DNA of 18,878 nt from the NCBI GenBank assembly GCA_946481735.1, contig CAMLOU010000082.1, positions 1-18,878 on the forward strand, written 5' to 3'. Origin of the DNA: an uncultured Cellvibrio sp. Its GTDB lineage: Bacteria > Pseudomonadota > Gammaproteobacteria > Pseudomonadales > Cellvibrionaceae. Position numbers and translations under genes: made by a program. Of the stretch, positions 7,901 through 13,828 are shown in pieces (positions within the stretch are counted from its first letter, which is position 1; every line of letters starts with the position of its first letter). The notes under the pieces are model-generated. The model was not told the origin of the DNA and searched no databases. It saw nothing but the letters and a program-made list of their open reading frames with translations.

Positions 7901-8369
7901 CCTGGTATCCGGCACCCAACTCATGCTCGGCTACCTGAACGACGCGGAGAAAACCGCGCAAGCCATTGTTACCCTCGACAATCGCCGCTGGTACAAAACC
8001 GGTGACAAAGGCCACCTGGATGAAGACGGTTTTCTCACTATTGTCGACCGCTATTCACGCTTCGCCAAGATCGGCGGCGAGATGATCAGCCTCGGCGCTG
8101 TGGAAGAGAAAGCGCGGGAGATTTTCGATAACCCCGATATTGAATTAGCCGCCGTTGCGTTGAGCGATGAGAAAAAAGGGGAGCGCATTATTCTTTGCGT
8201 CACCGGCAACTCTACTGACACAACGCCTGCTGAACTGCGTCAACAACTGCTTAGCGGCGGCATGGAAGGTTTGATGCTACCGGCAGAGATTCAGGTGATG
8301 CCAGAGTTGCCAAAACTCGGCACCGGAAAGATGGATTACAAAGCGCTGTTACAGCAATTACTGGCGTAA
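4902..8369 (+). CDS. aas: Three-domain LplT-PlsC-Aas fusion: lysophospholipid flippase / acyltransferase / acyl-ACP synthetase
   Basis: A 1155-residue inner-membrane protein predicted to import lysophospholipid and re-acylate it. Residues 1-415 are an MFS transporter of LplT type (IYSPAKYGYIKELVG in the N-terminal half). Residues about 430-630 are a PlsC/LPLAT acyltransferase: motif I is NHISWIDW with H453 and D458, and motif III is FPEGAISRNG from F521. Residues 640-1155 are an AMP-forming ligase: P-loop SSGSEGTPKG (799-808), GYGTTET (938-944), YKTGD (1031-1035), the Aas-like signature SRFAKIGGEMISLG, and catalytic K1143 in GTGKMDYK. In E. coli LplT and Aas are separate neighbouring genes; here all three activities are on one chain. 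Start has AAGGA (4891-4895) at 6 nt. All catalytic residues inspected are present, so it looks active. The divergent XRE gene is its likely regulator. Confidence 0.93.
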   Translation: MSQLVKIRGFIPYLLVVFLNAFVDLGHKIVIQNTVFKVYDGQQQIILTAIVNALILLPFILLFSPAGFFSDRFPKNKVMRFSAWAGVAITLMITACYYAGWFWAAFSLTFLLAIQSAIYSPAKYGYIKELVGTERLAHANGAVQAITIVGILLGTFVFSGLFEILLLERSTANTTAILERIAPLGWLLVLLASIELVLSYRLPQQSRPDAQKTFSVSRYVKLDYLQQNLRALRGRPVIWLSIVGLSTFWAISQVLLAAFPDFAETRLAETNTLVIQGLLACSGLGIMIGAILAGRFSQKHIETGLIPLGALGIAITLALLPTLDSYTALAFNFTVLGMMGGLFMIPLNALIQYHAKEQELGTVLAGNNWVQNVTMLSFLGLTVAFAYFGFNSAMLLGLLTVVAIIGTGYTVKQLPHSFVRFLVSLLFKHRYRIDVLHFDHLPARGGVLLLGNHISWIDWALVQIACPRPVRFVMQREIYNRWYLKPLLSRLGMIPISSGNSKEALTRINELLRNGEVVCLFPEGAISRNGHLGKFHSGYERTTEGVENAVIVPFYLRGLWGSAFSRSAGKLRDETSLLDRSLGNRRDIIVAFGKPLPLTTKTAELKQKVFELSVDAWEEHTHNLDPLALTWLKTAKRNRFQHFMVDGEGTTFSYGRTLAATLAFAKAMRRHTSDDNVGLVLPASSASLISNMAVLLNGQTTVNINYTSSVGAVQASLRTAAIRTVFTSRRFMAKLEQRGIAIETMLADAQIIFLEDVKAALSKGDLLRAMLFSLLPANVIYWLLGRQRQLDDPAAILFSSGSEGTPKGIVLSHRNIIANCKQISDVLDTRKHDVFMNSLPPFHSFGLTVTTMMPMLEGIPVVCHPDPTDVVGIAKAIARYRATVLCGTATFLRLYTRNSKVEPLMLDSLRIVVAGAEKLQERVRSEFEMKFNKKIFEGYGTTETTPVISVNIPDMLDTVYWKLQKGNQPGTVGMPLPGSSIRIVDPDTLDTLPQGEDGLILVSGTQLMLGYLNDAEKTAQAIVTLDNRRWYKTGDKGHLDEDGFLTIVDRYSRFAKIGGEMISLGAVEEKAREIFDNPDIELAAVALSDEKKGERIILCVTGNSTDTTPAELRQQLLSGGMEGLMLPAEIQVMPELPKLGTGKMDYKALLQQLLA

Positions 8370-8375
8370 GCCTTG

Positions 8376-8403
8376 ACGCTAATCGGTAGGGACCGGTTAG
8401 CGT
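8376..8403. terminator. Hairpin between convergent genes, probable bidirectional terminator
   Basis: ACGCTAATCGGT (8376-8387) pairs with ACCGGTTAGCGT (8392-8403) as a 12-bp stem with one T-G pair and an AGGG loop. It starts 6 bp after the fusion gene's stop and reaches the first base of the LysR gene's stop codon, so it serves both converging transcripts. There is no T-run on either side, so it is not a textbook intrinsic terminator. Confidence 0.6.
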
Positions 8404-9347
8404 TATGACAAGATCAGCTTTGCAATCTCATTCTGAACATACTTTTCTTCCACCCACTCATTTAAATGGTCATTCATGAATTTCAGGAACTGGTTTGCCG
8501 CTGCCGGAAGACGTTTATCACCGCTCCTTACCACATACCAATGACTGAGCAACGGAAAACCTTTTACATTCACAACGGCCAGGTTTGCATTAGCCTGCGC
8601 CAGAGTATGCTCAGAAAGAACCGCCAGACCCAAGCCTGTTTCCACACTCAGGCGAATCGCTTCATTGCTTTCAATTTGCAGGGTTTTTGTCAGCTGGATA
8701 TTGTGGTCACGCAGCCAGGCCTCGGTCACCATGCGCGTTGCGCTGCCAGGTTCTCGCATTAAAAAACGTTCGTTGATCAATTCCGCAATATCCACCTCGT
8801 CGCGCCGTGCGGCCCAGTGATTCACAGGGGCAATCATCACCAGCGGATTACGCAAAAACCTCCCGCTCATCACGTTGTTGCCTGTCGGCGGGTGGCTGAA
8901 CAGATATAAATCATCCAGCTGATTATCAAACCGTTTAAGAATCGTCTCACGGTTTCCGATATTCAGGGTGACGTCCACCCCCGGGTATTGTTGCGCGTAA
9001 GGACTGAGCAAACGCGGCACAACATATTTGGCCGTCGTGACAATCCCCAGACTGAAATGCCCTCGGTTGCCCTGCTCCGCATCATTGAGAAAAAGCTTGA
9101 AGTCATCAAAACGGGTCAGCGCATCCAATGCCGCGCGGTATAGCTCCTTCCCCACCAGGGTTGGCTTGTACAAACCCTCCCGATTCTCAAGCAGCGGATG
9201 ACCCACGGCTTCGGTTAACCGTTTTATCTGGAGGGACACGGTCGGCTGGGTCAGGTGTAAATCCATCGCCGCCTGGGATATGGAGCCTGTCCGGATGACG
9301 GCCACGTATACCTGCAGCAAGCGAAAGGTCAGATGGCGAACATTCAT
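8403..9347 (-). CDS. LysR-type transcriptional regulator, CbbR-like
   Basis: A 314-residue LysR regulator. Residues 3-62 are the winged HTH (LLQVYVAVIRTGSISQAAMDLHLTQPTVSLQIKRL, then GHPLLENREGLYKPT). Residues about 90-295 are the periplasmic-binding-protein-like effector domain: LGIVTTAKYVVPRLL opens it and IESNEAIRLSVETGLGLAVL lies in its second lobe. Of the LysR branches it looks most like CbbR/CmpR, regulators of carbon fixation and inorganic carbon uptake; that subgrouping is a judgement from pattern. Start ATG at 9345-9347 has AGGAG 6 nt upstream. It is divergent from an SbtA-like bicarbonate permease, the classical LysR target layout, so it probably controls that permease and itself. 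Confidence 0.88.
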   Translation of the reverse strand: MNVRHLTFRLLQVYVAVIRTGSISQAAMDLHLTQPTVSLQIKRLTEAVGHPLLENREGLYKPTLVGKELYRAALDALTRFDDFKLFLNDAEQGNRGHFSLGIVTTAKYVVPRLLSPYAQQYPGVDVTLNIGNRETILKRFDNQLDDLYLFSHPPTGNNVMSGRFLRNPLVMIAPVNHWAARRDEVDIAELINERFLMREPGSATRMVTEAWLRDHNIQLTKTLQIESNEAIRLSVETGLGLAVLSEHTLAQANANLAVVNVKGFPLLSHWYVVRSGDKRLPAAANQFLKFMNDHLNEWVEEKYVQNEIAKLILS

Positions 9348-9362
9348 GTGCCGCTCCTATAT

Positions 9363-9403
9363 AGATAATTATAAATACTTACCATCATAGACATTAATTA
9401 TCT
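9363..9403. promoter_or_regulatory. Inverted repeat in LysR/permease divergent gap, candidate LysR binding site
   Basis: AGATAATTA (9363-9371) and its exact complement TAATTATCT (9395-9403) are separated by 23 bp in an AT-rich divergent intergenic stretch (9348-9464). LysR proteins bind as tetramers across widely spaced half sites of this kind. A TAGACA at 9388-9393 resembles a -35 toward the permease, but no -10 with proper spacing is evident. Confidence 0.45.
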
Positions 9404-9464
9404 TTTATTAAATGAGGTCTTCATACTGCCGCCACGATTAAATAAGGGCTCATAGGGGATGGTT

Positions 9465-10400
9465 ATGCCGGATATTGTGGTTGCGTTTTTCCTGTTAGGT
9501 ATTCTTGCCGGGCTGGCAAAATCAGATCTTGTGGTGCCGAAAGCGGCTTATGACACGCTCAGCATTCTGTTGATGCTGACCTTGGGCATCAAGGGCGGAC
9601 TGGCATTGCACGGGCAGGTGAGCTGGGAGTTAGCCGCGGAAGCGGTCGTGGTCATTTTGATAGGCGCTGCAATTCCGCTCGCGCTTTATCCCTTACTGCG
9701 CAAGGCAGTAAAACTCAGCGAAGCCAACAGCGCAGGCGTGGCGGCCCACTATGGTTCAGCCAGCGCCGGCACATTTGCGGTCGCCCTCGCGTTTGCAGAA
9801 AGCCAGGGGCTGACCATCTCCCCGCAGACCACGCTTTACCTGGTTCTTCTGGAGCTGCCTGCGATTGTCGTAGCCATCATGCTCTATCAACGTATTCGCG
9901 GTGGCGAAGGCAGTGCAGCAGCCGTATGGCATGAAGCGCTGACGAGCCGGGGTGTGCTGTTGCTAGCCGGCGGCGTGTTGATCGGCTATAGCTACGGCCC
10001 GCAGGGCAGCGCCGATATCGCTCCACTTTTCCTCGGCGCTTTCAAAGCACTGCTCGCCCTGTTTTTGCTGGAGATGGGTTTGTGCGCCTCCAAGCACCTG
10101 TACCCCTTGCCTCTTCACCACTGGCGCCTCATCAGTTTTGCGCTTATTGCTCCTGTCTTTCTGGCCATGTTGGGTCTGGCTGTGGGGGTTCTTCTCGACA
10201 TGCCGCTGGGCACCACTCTTATCCTTAGCTCTCTGGTTGCGAGTGCTTCCTACATTGCAGCACCTGCCGCGATACGCAGCGCAATAAAAGAAGCCGATGT
10301 AGGCATCGCTATTTTTGCCTCACTGGGTATCACTTTTCCCTTTAATGTATTGATAGGTATACCGCTGTATTACGAAATGCTGGTGTGGGTGACGGGTTAA
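9465..10400 (+). CDS. SbtA-like sodium-dependent bicarbonate permease
   Basis: Inner-membrane transporter of 311 aa (313 aa if translated from the ATG at 9459), with about ten hydrophobic helices and no cleavable signal. The opening MPDIVVAFFLLGILAGLAKS and the stretches ILLMLTLGIKGGLAL and AAHYGSASAGTFAVALAF are those of the SbtA/DUF897 family, which imports bicarbonate with Na+ in cyanobacteria. Length and helix pattern fit a complete protein. I favour the start at 9465: AGGGG at 9454-9458 is 6 nt away, but would touch the ATG at 9459. The PII-like partner SbtB of cyanobacteria is not encoded nearby; a PsiE-family gene follows instead after 87 bp. Substrate in this organism is inferred from family and from the adjoining CbbR-like regulator. 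Confidence 0.85.
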   Translation: MPDIVVAFFLLGILAGLAKSDLVVPKAAYDTLSILLMLTLGIKGGLALHGQVSWELAAEAVVVILIGAAIPLALYPLLRKAVKLSEANSAGVAAHYGSASAGTFAVALAFAESQGLTISPQTTLYLVLLELPAIVVAIMLYQRIRGGEGSAAAVWHEALTSRGVLLLAGGVLIGYSYGPQGSADIAPLFLGAFKALLALFLLEMGLCASKHLYPLPLHHWRLISFALIAPVFLAMLGLAVGVLLDMPLGTTLILSSLVASASYIAAPAAIRSAIKEADVGIAIFASLGITFPFNVLIGIPLYYEMLVWVTG

Positions 10401-10487
10401 CAGTAAGGCTGCGTTATGCAGGTAATTGGGTGACGTTTCCGGATTGATTTTTTAACTACTGCAACATCTGCTGAAAGGGGCATCAAT

Positions 10488-10931
10488 ATGCACGGGGAAG
10501 ATTCCAGGCTGACCAGAACCATGAGTTTGATCATCCGCTACGTTGCCAAAATTACAGCGGTCATCATGGTGTTTGTGATTATCTGGGGCGTTGCCGATAT
10601 TGTTTATGTGCTTTATCAACGACTCAAAGAGCCACCTTTTCTGTTGCTTGAAATCAACGACATCCTGGCAACCTTCGGTGCATTTATGGCCGTGCTCATC
10701 GCCATCGAGATCTACCATAATCTGGTGCTCTACGTGCAGGAGAACCACAACTCCCGTTTGGCCGTAGAGATTGTTCTTGCAACGGCGCTGATGGCTGCCG
10801 CACGAAAGGTCATTGTGTTTGACTACAATGAAATGGACTACAACTATGTGTATGCAACCGGCGCTGTAATCCTGGCGCTGTCGATTGGTTATTACTACAT
10901 CGTCGTTGTCTCACAAAAGCATGCCAAATAA
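10488..10931 (+). CDS. PsiE-family membrane protein
   Basis: A 147-residue inner-membrane protein with four hydrophobic helices (about 17-41, 55-77, 85-101 and 116-141). The family stretch is AIEIYHNLVLYVQENHNSRLAVEIVLATALMAAARKVIVFDY (I quote only its key elements: YHN, RLAVEIVL, ARKVIVFD). It resembles the phosphate-starvation-inducible PsiE family of E. coli, whose biochemical role is unknown. ATG at 10488 has AAAGGGG (10474-10480) 7 nt upstream. Same strand as the SbtA-like gene and 87 bp behind it, with only a tiny CTGC/GCAG hairpin between, so co-transcription is plausible. Whether phosphate controls it here cannot be seen; no convincing Pho box was found. Confidence 0.8.
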   Translation: MHGEDSRLTRTMSLIIRYVAKITAVIMVFVIIWGVADIVYVLYQRLKEPPFLLLEINDILATFGAFMAVLIAIEIYHNLVLYVQENHNSRLAVEIVLATALMAAARKVIVFDYNEMDYNYVYATGAVILALSIGYYYIVVVSQKHAK

Positions 10932-10942
10932 CCTGATCGCAT

Positions 10943-10960
10943 CAGTTAGGTTCGTTAAAA
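10943..10960 (+). repeat. Left copy of 18-bp direct repeat bounding the lysozyme/lipoprotein island
   Basis: CAGTTAGGTTCGTTAAAA begins 12 bp after the PsiE-family stop codon. The partner CAGCCAGGTTCGTTAAAA is at 12449-12466, matching at 16 of 18 positions including 13 consecutive. The DNA between is visibly more AT-rich than either flank. Confidence 0.6.
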
Positions 10961-11068
10961 GTTAATTTGATAAAATTTACACTCATTGGCAGTTATTGCG
11001 AACCGGATAACAGCAATATTTTATCTGGCTGATATAGTTTTTTATTTAAAAACAAAAGGATTTTACGT

Positions 11069-11965
11069 ATGAGAAAATTAAGAATTTTTACTTCAGTAGG
11101 AAAGTCTGCCAAAAACTCTGTTAACGATGTAAAGCTTATTCAGGCACTCATCAACGTCTATCAAAGAAAGCATCAACTGCCAGCTTTTGCCATTACCGGG
11201 AAGTGCGATGAATTGCTAGAAAAGGCTATAGCTGACTTTCAGATAAATCATCTTAAATCCTCAAAAGCAGATAGCCGGGTAGATGCTGGTGGAAGTACGT
11301 TTAAATCTTTGCTTAAATTACTCAATGATACATTCAAACCCACCGCAATCTTGTCACCGGATTATGGGATCGTAACTTGGGAATCTGAAGGAGCCGAAGG
11401 TGGCCCTTATCATAGCCGAAAGTTACACATCCCCAGCGAAGCATCCGGTCTTACTATCGGACGAGGGTATGATCTCAGAAGAAAAAGTGAAAAAACGATT
11501 CGCGAAAACTTAACTTCCGCCACAATAGATAAAGCGTATATTGATATACTGGTAAAAGCTGCAGGAAAGTTTGGCAAGGGTGCAGAGGATTTTGTGATCA
11601 ATAACGATTTACTGGATTTTCAGATAACCCCTGACACGCAAAAGAAATTGTTCAAGATAAGTTATAACCATGAAAGCCAAGAGGTTAAACGAATCTGTGA
11701 AAAGAAGGATGTAGAAAAGCTTTACGGAAAAACTGACTGGGATAAACTAAATTCCTATATCAAAGATATATTAATTGATTTAAAGTTTCGTGGTGACTAT
11801 ACCTCTTCAGCAAGACAGACCATACAGAAGAGTGTGGCTGACAATGATATCGTCACCTTTAAGAAAAAAATCAAAGACGAAAGCCACTGGAAAAACGTAC
11901 CCAGCGATAGATTCAAACGCAGGGTTTCTTTTATTGACAAAGCACCCTCGCCCGCTTCGAAATAG
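11069..11965 (+). CDS. PG-binding / pesticin-like (T4-lysozyme fold) muramidase, candidate antibacterial effector
   Basis: A 298-residue protein predicted to cut peptidoglycan. Residues about 15-85 resemble a PG_binding_1 module (SVNDVKLIQALIN, ITGKCDELLEKAIADFQ, SRVDAGGSTFKSLL). From residue 97 the lysozyme domain starts: VTWESEGAEGG, then HIPSEASGLTIGRGYDL (120-136). By analogy with T4 lysozyme E11/T26 and pesticin, E107 is the probable catalytic acid and T129 the matching threonine. No signal peptide or transmembrane helix is present, so delivery to periplasm would need a secretion system such as T6SS, or lysis. A small lipoprotein follows 10 bp downstream. Codons are AT-rich (many AAA, GAT, ATA) unlike neighbours, suggesting transfer. 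ATG 11069 has AAAAGGA (11054-11060) 8 nt away. A phage-type endolysin is the main alternative, but no holin or phage gene is seen. Confidence 0.75.
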   Translation: MRKLRIFTSVGKSAKNSVNDVKLIQALINVYQRKHQLPAFAITGKCDELLEKAIADFQINHLKSSKADSRVDAGGSTFKSLLKLLNDTFKPTAILSPDYGIVTWESEGAEGGPYHSRKLHIPSEASGLTIGRGYDLRRKSEKTIRENLTSATIDKAYIDILVKAAGKFGKGAEDFVINNDLLDFQITPDTQKKLFKISYNHESQEVKRICEKKDVEKLYGKTDWDKLNSYIKDILIDLKFRGDYTSSARQTIQKSVADNDIVTFKKKIKDESHWKNVPSDRFKRRVSFIDKAPSPASK

Positions 11966-11975
11966 AGCCAATATC

Positions 11976-12407
11976 ATGAAGAAACTACCCAGGCTATCCG
12001 CATTCATTTTCTTATTTTCTTGCTGTATTTCTTGTTCAGCCGACACGGCAAACAAACAACCTTTGATTCCACTTTCGGTAGATCATGTTGAAACTCACCG
12101 TGTTGGCGAGCACTTGGTAAGGGTTATTCAGCACAATATGGAACTGCTTCCACAGATTGATCTGGAGCTATTGTCTGTTCCAACGGTATCGTTGATAGAC
12201 AGTGTCGCTATCGATAGCATTCAGTTGGATGGGAAAAAACGCCGTTTTTCAGATTCGTCCGGCGTCTTTGTTGAAGGTATCACCATCGAGAACAACAGTA
12301 TCCAGATCAAGCTGGATTACTATTTTTCAGACGAGGACGCAGCCATGGTCAGCTGTTCTGTGCGTATTACAGATACCTTTCAACCCCCTGAGTGCTCAAA
12401 GGAATAG
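11976..12407 (+). CDS. Small lipoprotein, candidate immunity protein to the lysozyme
   Basis: A 143-residue exported lipoprotein of no recognised family. Residues 1-20 are a signal sequence: basic MKKLPR, hydrophobic core LSAFIFLF, then Cys-16, Cys-17 and Cys-20. LFSC (13-16) or CISC (17-20) could be the lipobox; with Cys-20 modified, the following Ser would not retain it at the inner membrane. The mature part looks beta-rich (SVDSIQL and ITIENNSIQIKLDYYF type strands), with C127 and C140 able to form a disulfide. I start at 11976, not at in-frame Mets upstream, since those lie inside the lysozyme gene and add no signal peptide. The 10-bp gap implies coupled expression. A periplasmic lipoprotein directly behind a signal-less muramidase is the known layout of cell-wall effector/immunity pairs; immunity function is inference. 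Confidence 0.68.
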   Translation: MKKLPRLSAFIFLFSCCISCSADTANKQPLIPLSVDHVETHRVGEHLVRVIQHNMELLPQIDLELLSVPTVSLIDSVAIDSIQLDGKKRRFSDSSGVFVEGITIENNSIQIKLDYYFSDEDAAMVSCSVRITDTFQPPECSKE

Positions 12408-12448
12408 CCTCCAATTCCCTCGCCAATATAGCGATCCTGGCGGCATAC

Positions 12449-12466
12449 CAGCCAGGTTCGTTAAAA
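12449..12466 (+). repeat. Right copy of 18-bp direct repeat bounding the lysozyme/lipoprotein island
   Basis: CAGCCAGGTTCGTTAAAA lies 42 bp after the lipoprotein stop and 84 bp before the GH5 gene. It is the partner of 10943-10960. The distance between repeat starts is 1506 bp, just containing the two-gene unit and its upstream region. The repeats could be remnants of a target duplication or recombination joint. Confidence 0.6.
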
Positions 12467-12549
12467 AATGTAAGTCACCGTGCAGCCTCACAGCTGAACT
12501 CCTACACTCCTAGCCCTTATACCAATAACAATTCGCGAGGAGAAAGCGC

Positions 12550-13662
12550 ATGTGTTCCCGTTCATTTTTATCTATTAAAAATTTACTCGCCGTACTCGGT
12601 GTGCTGTTGGCTGTGCAGGTGTTCGCGCAGGCGGAAGATCCAGTGTCCAGTGATCGCAAGACGTATGAAAAAATCGGGCGTTTTGACGTAAGCCAGCTGA
12701 AAAACAAGCAGGATATTATTCGCGTGAAGGGCCATCAATTTGTCGATGCGCAAGGCAAGGTGTTTGTGTTTCGCGGTGTAAGCGTGGCCGATCCGGATAA
12801 GTTGGTGAAAGACAAACAATGGAAAGCCAGTCTGTTTGCGGAGTTAAAAAATTGGGGAGCCAACACCGTGCGCTTGCCGATTCATCCGCGCGCCTGGCGC
12901 GAGCGCGGGCAGGATGAATATCTCAAACTGATCGACCAGGCGGTGATCTGGGCAAACCAACACCAGCAGTATCTGATCCTCGATTGGCACTCCATCGGTT
13001 TCCTCGCCTCCGGCAATTACCAGCACCCGATGTATTACACCGATAAGCAGGAAACTTTCCGCTTCTGGCACGACATTGCCTACCGTTATCAGGGCGTGCC
13101 CACCATAGCGGTGTATGAATTATTTAATGAGCCCACGACCTTGCAAGATCCCTGGGGCAAAGCGGAATGGGCGGAGTGGAAGGCGCTGAATGAGCAGATG
13201 ATCGATATTATCTATGCCATCGATAAGGATGTTATTCCACTGGTGGCCGGTTTTAACTGGGCCTATGACCTGACACCGATTGCCGACGCGCCAATTGATC
13301 GTCCGGGCGTGGCTTATGCATCCCACCCCTATCCGCAAAAGGAACAGCCCAACCCACCGACGAAGGAAAATTTCTTTAAAGCCTGGGATGCGAAGTGGGG
13401 CTTCGCCAGCAAGAAGTATCCTTTGATCTGCACGGAGTTGGGCTGGGTGCAACCGGATGGTTACGGTGCGCACGTACCGGTGAAAAACGACGGCAGTTAT
13501 GGCCCGCAGATTATCGAGTTTATGGAAACGCGCGGCATCTCCTGGACGGCGTGGGTGTTTGATCCGCAGTGGTCGCCGACCATGATCAATGACTGGTCGT
13601 TTACACCCTCGGAGCAGGGGGCGTTTTTCAAGAAGGTGATGCGGGAGAAGGCGGGGGAGTGA
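12550..13662 (+). CDS. Secreted glycoside hydrolase family 5 enzyme (endoglucanase-type)
   Basis: A 370-residue secreted beta-glycanase, retaining mechanism, (beta/alpha)8 barrel. The signal peptide spans about residues 1-28 (LLAVLGVLLAVQVFAQA, AxA-type end). Catalytic landmarks are all visible: R108 in NTVRLP, H147 in LDWHS, the acid/base E194 in ELFNEP, H259/Y261 in SHPYP, nucleophile E296 in CTELGW and W333 in SWTAWVFDP. Residues 29-55 are a charged leader ahead of the barrel. There is no carbohydrate-binding module or Ser-rich linker, unusual for cellulases of Cellvibrio-like bacteria, so it may act periplasmically or on soluble oligosaccharides. Clear AGGAG (12538-12542) at 7 nt. Cellulose, glucomannan or other beta-glucan substrate cannot be told apart from sequence alone. 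It appears to stand alone, with a REP hairpin 11 bp after its stop. Confidence 0.9.
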   Translation: MCSRSFLSIKNLLAVLGVLLAVQVFAQAEDPVSSDRKTYEKIGRFDVSQLKNKQDIIRVKGHQFVDAQGKVFVFRGVSVADPDKLVKDKQWKASLFAELKNWGANTVRLPIHPRAWRERGQDEYLKLIDQAVIWANQHQQYLILDWHSIGFLASGNYQHPMYYTDKQETFRFWHDIAYRYQGVPTIAVYELFNEPTTLQDPWGKAEWAEWKALNEQMIDIIYAIDKDVIPLVAGFNWAYDLTPIADAPIDRPGVAYASHPYPQKEQPNPPTKENFFKAWDAKWGFASKKYPLICTELGWVQPDGYGAHVPVKNDGSYGPQIIEFMETRGISWTAWVFDPQWSPTMINDWSFTPSEQGAFFKKVMREKAGE

Positions 13663-13673
13663 TCAAGAGCTTT

Positions 13674-13706
13674 TGTCGGATTACGCTGCGCTAATCCGAC
13701 CTACGG
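13674..13706. repeat. REP-like hairpin, copy 1
   Basis: GTCGGATTA (13675-13683) and TAATCCGAC (13692-13700) enclose an 8-nt loop, with the tail CTACGG that marks this repeat family in the window. It starts 11 bp after the GH5 stop and could double as a transcription block. No second inverted copy is next to it, unlike the other copies here. Confidence 0.85.
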
Positions 13707-13828
13707 GTCGTGAAGCGAAGCGGTAACTGGTCATTTTTAGTGCTGTTTACTGGTGGGCTATTCTGAGACAATAGCGGGCAATTTTTGGGGGCTGCAACGG
13801 CGGCCCTGTCCTTAATTCCCGGATTCTT

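Noticed and set aside
11030..11038. TGATATAGT as an extended -10 promoter for the lysozyme gene.
   Set aside because: Position is suitable, but no -35 is visible and the region is AT-rich, so chance matches are likely.
11790..11975. A 205-residue reading of the lipoprotein gene starting inside the lysozyme gene.
   Set aside because: The first 62 residues are out-of-frame lysozyme sequence. The ATG at 11976 opens directly with a lipoprotein signal.
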